From contig JAETOL010000011.1 in NCBI GenBank assembly GCA_021771755.1, positions 1 through 56,335 of the forward strand: a stretch of 56,335 nucleotides of DNA, read 5' to 3'. A model generated the notes under the pieces. It saw only the letters and a program-made list of their open reading frames with translations. It ran no database searches and had not been told where the DNA came from. The first letter of the stretch is position 1; every line of letters starts with the position of its first letter. The translations under genes and the position numbers were made by a program. Below are positions 53,903 through 56,335 of the stretch, one piece after another. The stretch comes from Lachnospiraceae bacterium. GTDB taxonomy: Bacteria; Bacillota; Clostridia; Lachnospirales; Lachnospiraceae.

Positions 53903-56050
53903 TTATTTTTTTCTTAATAACCAGTAGCATCCAAAGGCAGGGATCTGAACACCTCTTGCCTCCATATCTCTTCCGGAGAGCAGGTCAGTATACATGCCGT
54001 CTTCTTCATTGATCCATGCAACCTTATCATATTCACTGTAATTGTAGATTCCAATGAATTTTTCCTCCTCATTTTCGCGGACAAGAGCAAGGATGGAAGA
54101 ATCCCAGGTGTCGATGGTGCGGAATGCCACATTGCTGTTAAATACACTGTGTTCTTTTCGTGCTTTTTCCAGTTTGTCAAGAACCGGGAAGAGTTTTCCC
54201 TGTACGGTTTCCGGACGGTGACGGTTTTCTGCCAGATCCCAGTTAAAGTCTCCTCTGTGGAGATAACGGGAATCGACAGCTTTTTCAGGATCGTTTTTGT
54301 AGGAATAGTCATTCAGCTGTCCGATCTCATCACCGCTGTAGATAACCGGGATGCCTGACTGAGAAAGCATAAATGCATGAAGGGTGATATCGTAGCGGAT
54401 GCCTCTTGCAACACCCTCTTCATTTCCTTCAAATCCGAAACGTTCAATACCACACAGAGAGGCAGTGGTTCCGCACAGTCTGGCATCTCCGAGACGGGGA
54501 TCGTCGTTATAAAGTTCTCCTCGTGCAAAGGAATCCTGATAGCTTCCGGTAAGGAAATCATTCAGATATTTTTTATGAGGGATTTCCTGAATACCAAAAT
54601 TTTCCAGGAAATCATAGTCCAGTCCCCAGCCGATGTCATCATGACAGCGGAGATAATTCTGGAACACATAATCTCTTGGAAGTCCGGCTACGGTATCAAG
54701 CTGACGGCGGAGCAGGGAAACATCTCTTGTAGCAACGGTATGCCAGGTGCTTGCCATAGTGGTCACATTGTAAAGAAGATGGCACTCTGGTTTTTCTACG
54801 GTACCGAAGTAAGGAACTACTTTTTCCGGAGCCATAACGACTTCACCCAGAAGAAGAATACCAGGGCACACGATCTCACAGATCATACGCATGATGCGGA
54901 CAATGGTATGTACCTGGGGAAGGTTGCGGCAGTTGGTGCCAAGCTGTTTCCAGATATAGGGAACGGCATCCAGACGGACGATGTCAACACCCTGATTAGC
55001 CAGATAAAGCATGTTGAAGATCATTTCATTCAGTACGACAGGGTTGCGGTAGTTAAGATCCCACTGATATGGATAAAAGGTGGTCATGACATGCTTCTGT
55101 ACATCCTCCAGCCATGTGAAGTTTCCGGGCGCTGTTGTAGGAAAGACCTGAGGACAGGTTTTTTCATACATTTCCGGGACATCATAGGAATCAAAGAAGA
55201 AGTAACGGTCCTGATATTCTTTTTCGCCTGCACGGGCACGCTTTGCCCACTGGTGATCCTCAGAAGTATGGTTCATGACAAAATCAAGACATACACTGAT
55301 GCCGCGTTTATGACATTCGGAGGTAACATGAGCGAAATCCTCCATGGTTCCCAGTTCTTCCTGAACACTGCGGAAATCTGCCACGGCATAGCCGCCGTCA
55401 CTGCGTCCCTTCGGGGAGGAAAGAAGCGGCATCAGATGCAGATAATTTACATTACATTCCTGCACATAATCCAGTTTGTTCTCCAGCCCTTTCAGAGTTT
55501 TGGCAAAAGAGTTTACATACATCATCATTCCGGTAAGATCGTTGCGCTTGTACCATGCAGGATCTTTTTCGCGGGCAAGATCAGAAGCTTTCAGCTCTGT
55601 GTTTCGTGCATCGTAGAAATTTTTCAGTTCATCCAGAAGATCATTCAGATGCATGGTAACATAAGGATTATCCTGATAAAGTTCGCAGTAAAGCCATTTC
55701 AGTTCATCCAGATGACGGTTGAGACGTGCCTGATAAACAGCTTCTTCCTCCGGGCGGGCGGATAACTTAGGAGCGTCCACTTTTTTTGTTTCGACTTTAA
55801 CAGGTTCTACTTTTTTTGTTTCAACCTTAACAGGCTCTACCTTTTTTGTTTCGACCTTAACAGGCTCTACCTTTTTCGTTTCAACCTTAACAGGCTCTAC
55901 TTTTTTTGTTTCAACTTTAACAGGTTCTACTTTTTTTGTTTCAACTTTAACCGGATCCACTTTTTTTGTTTCGACTTTAATCGGATCTGCCTTTTTGGTT
56001 TCTACTCTGGCTGCGGCAGCCTTTTTTTTCTGGAGTCTTTTTTTTGCCAT
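53903..56050 (-). CDS. GH13 amylosucrase-like alpha-amylase with lysine-rich repeat tail
   Basis: A 715-aa protein. Residues 95-715 are a GH13 enzyme of the amylosucrase/sucrose hydrolase type: NVNYLHLMPLL, CLDFVMNHTSEDH, catalytic nucleophile in DIVRLDAVPYIWK, acid/base in ILLLGEVVMAP, and third acid in RCHDDIGWG. An N-terminal helical domain precedes the barrel, as in amylosucrases. No signal peptide is present, so it acts in the cytoplasm on sucrose or alpha-glucan. Residues 15-94 are eight decapeptide repeats of the form KVETKKVEPV, which do not belong to the family. The start ATG is behind AAAGGAGAAA. The stop lies 6 nt from the stop of the convergent desulfurase gene. Confidence 0.9.
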   Translation of the reverse strand: MAKKRLQKKKAAAARVETKKADPIKVETKKVDPVKVETKKVEPVKVETKKVEPVKVETKKVEPVKVETKKVEPVKVETKKVEPVKVETKKVDAPKLSARPEEEAVYQARLNRHLDELKWLYCELYQDNPYVTMHLNDLLDELKNFYDARNTELKASDLAREKDPAWYKRNDLTGMMMYVNSFAKTLKGLENKLDYVQECNVNYLHLMPLLSSPKGRSDGGYAVADFRSVQEELGTMEDFAHVTSECHKRGISVCLDFVMNHTSEDHQWAKRARAGEKEYQDRYFFFDSYDVPEMYEKTCPQVFPTTAPGNFTWLEDVQKHVMTTFYPYQWDLNYRNPVVLNEMIFNMLYLANQGVDIVRLDAVPYIWKQLGTNCRNLPQVHTIVRIMRMICEIVCPGILLLGEVVMAPEKVVPYFGTVEKPECHLLYNVTTMASTWHTVATRDVSLLRRQLDTVAGLPRDYVFQNYLRCHDDIGWGLDYDFLENFGIQEIPHKKYLNDFLTGSYQDSFARGELYNDDPRLGDARLCGTTASLCGIERFGFEGNEEGVARGIRYDITLHAFMLSQSGIPVIYSGDEIGQLNDYSYKNDPEKAVDSRYLHRGDFNWDLAENRHRPETVQGKLFPVLDKLEKARKEHSVFNSNVAFRTIDTWDSSILALVRENEEEKFIGIYNYSEYDKVAWINEEDGMYTDLLSGRDMEARGVQIPAFGCYWLLRKK
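55769..56008 (-). repeat. Eight tandem 30-bp repeats inside the amylosucrase-like gene
   Basis: Eight in-frame units of 30 bp (10 codons) encode residues 15-94. Five inner units encode exactly KVETKKVEPV; the outer ones vary (KADPI, KVDPV, KVDAP). DNA copies differ mainly at third positions, suggesting expansion followed by drift, or selection for the peptide. Confidence 0.97.
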
Positions 56051-56335
56051 AATAATTTCTCCTTTGCTGTGAATTTAAAGCATATGCTTAAATCTATGAA
56101 AATGTGCGGAAACATTTTGATTCCGTTTATAGTTTATCTTAAAAGGATGGAGGTAAAATGTCAAGTTTCTACAATCCTTGAGTTTCCGCAGTTTTATCCA
56201 CAGAGCTTCAAACCAACCACCTCGGTTATAAACAACTTTCAAAAAATGCCCAAAATATAAGGAATCCTTTCCCTTTTTGATGTAAAATTTAATCGCCACA
56301 AAAAAATTGTACTAAACAAAAAGAAGGAGGATTCC
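56051..56335. other. Intergenic region at the right edge
   Basis: It contains a palindrome AAGCATATGCTT (56078-56089) and hairpin CGGAA/TTCCG (56107-56111, 56121-56125), both in the leader of the minus-strand gene; the promoter given separately; a perfect DnaA-box sequence TTATCCACA (56194-56202); and, at the end, AAGGAGG about 5 nt before the window stops. A plus-strand gene very probably starts just outside. Confidence 0.6.
56136..56164 (-). promoter_or_regulatory. Promoter of the amylosucrase-like gene
   Basis: On the minus strand a perfect TTGACA (plus 56159-56164), 17-nt spacer, TAAGAT (plus 56136-56141). The leader is about 80 nt and includes a hairpin and a 12-bp palindrome that could be an operator. 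Confidence 0.75.

Noticed and set aside
54377..55765. A 462-codon plus-strand ORF opposite the amylosucrase-like gene.
   Set aside because: The minus strand encodes a clear GH13 enzyme here with all catalytic residues; the opposite frame is a shadow with no motif.
55769..56008. Regular 30-bp repeats that resemble a CRISPR array in spacing.
   Set aside because: There are no unique spacers; the repeats are contiguous, in frame, and encode a decapeptide inside a complete gene.
56051..56335. Chromosomal origin at the right edge.
   Set aside because: Only one perfect DnaA box and no dnaA or dnaN gene within the window.

Overview
The window reads as core chromosome of a low-to-moderate GC, endospore-forming Firmicute of the Lachnospiraceae type (Blautia/Ruminococcus/Mediterraneibacter relatives). 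Grounds: sporulation genes (sigK, spoIIM, a SpoVB-like flippase, a CotJC-type manganese catalase remnant), a perfect CIRCE operator on an hrcA-grpE-dnaK-dnaJ operon, the ireB-ruvX-DUF1292 trio, RNase J and RNase Y, GGAGG ribosome binding sites with many TTG/GTG starts, and DUF5716/DUF5717 proteins, which I know from this family. No rRNA, tRNA, CRISPR array, prophage or insertion sequence was recognised. The genus is inference.

Layout. 0-3 kb: a truncated manganese catalase and three poorly known small genes, one with a PD-(D/E)XK nuclease signature. 3-9 kb: uvrB, an aminotransferase, and a PAS/GGDEF/EAL signalling locus that looks split by an internal deletion. 9-18 kb: heat-shock operon, then prmA-rsmE and a cysteine desulfurase-thiI pair for tRNA thiolation. 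18-26 kb: a His-less HPr on the minus strand, mtaB, and a cluster like Bacillus yrzL-yrrK-yrzB-yrrL-yrrM-yrrN (ireB, ruvX, DUF1292, MltG-like stub, trmR, trhP) with RNase J and a YlbF-like gene inserted. 26-33 kb: sigK (minus), a ribokinase and a tight three-gene unit of unknown function (1181-aa DUF5717, Hsp70/actin-fold DUF5716, TPR protein). 33-41 kb: class II aldolase, arginase-family hydrolase, lgt, recA-recX, rny, spoIIM, xerD. 41-44 kb (minus): DAHP synthase with a duplicated hairpin/Shine-Dalgarno leader, and a SpoVB-like flippase. 44-49 kb: iscR-iscS-iscU and a P-type cation ATPase. 49-54 kb: LysR, double-cubane-type dehydratase-like protein, YedF, DUF3343, ATP-dependent activase and a third cysteine desulfurase. 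54-56 kb (minus): a GH13 amylosucrase-like enzyme with a lysine-rich decapeptide-repeat tail.

Themes. Sulfur handling recurs: three cysteine desulfurases each sit beside a different partner (ThiI; IscU; YedF/DUF3343 with the double-cubane pair). tRNA modification recurs too: thiI, mtaB, trmR, trhP. The two best candidates for little-described biology are the DUF5717-DUF5716-TPR unit (27.7-33.3 kb) and the LysR-controlled double-cubane/YedF/DUF3343 operon (48.9-53.9 kb). The most unusual regulatory feature is the DAHP synthase leader (42.36-42.44 kb).

All family calls are from reading protein motifs by eye; no database search was run. Start codons were moved from the longest frame to the start with the best ribosome binding site where the two differed.
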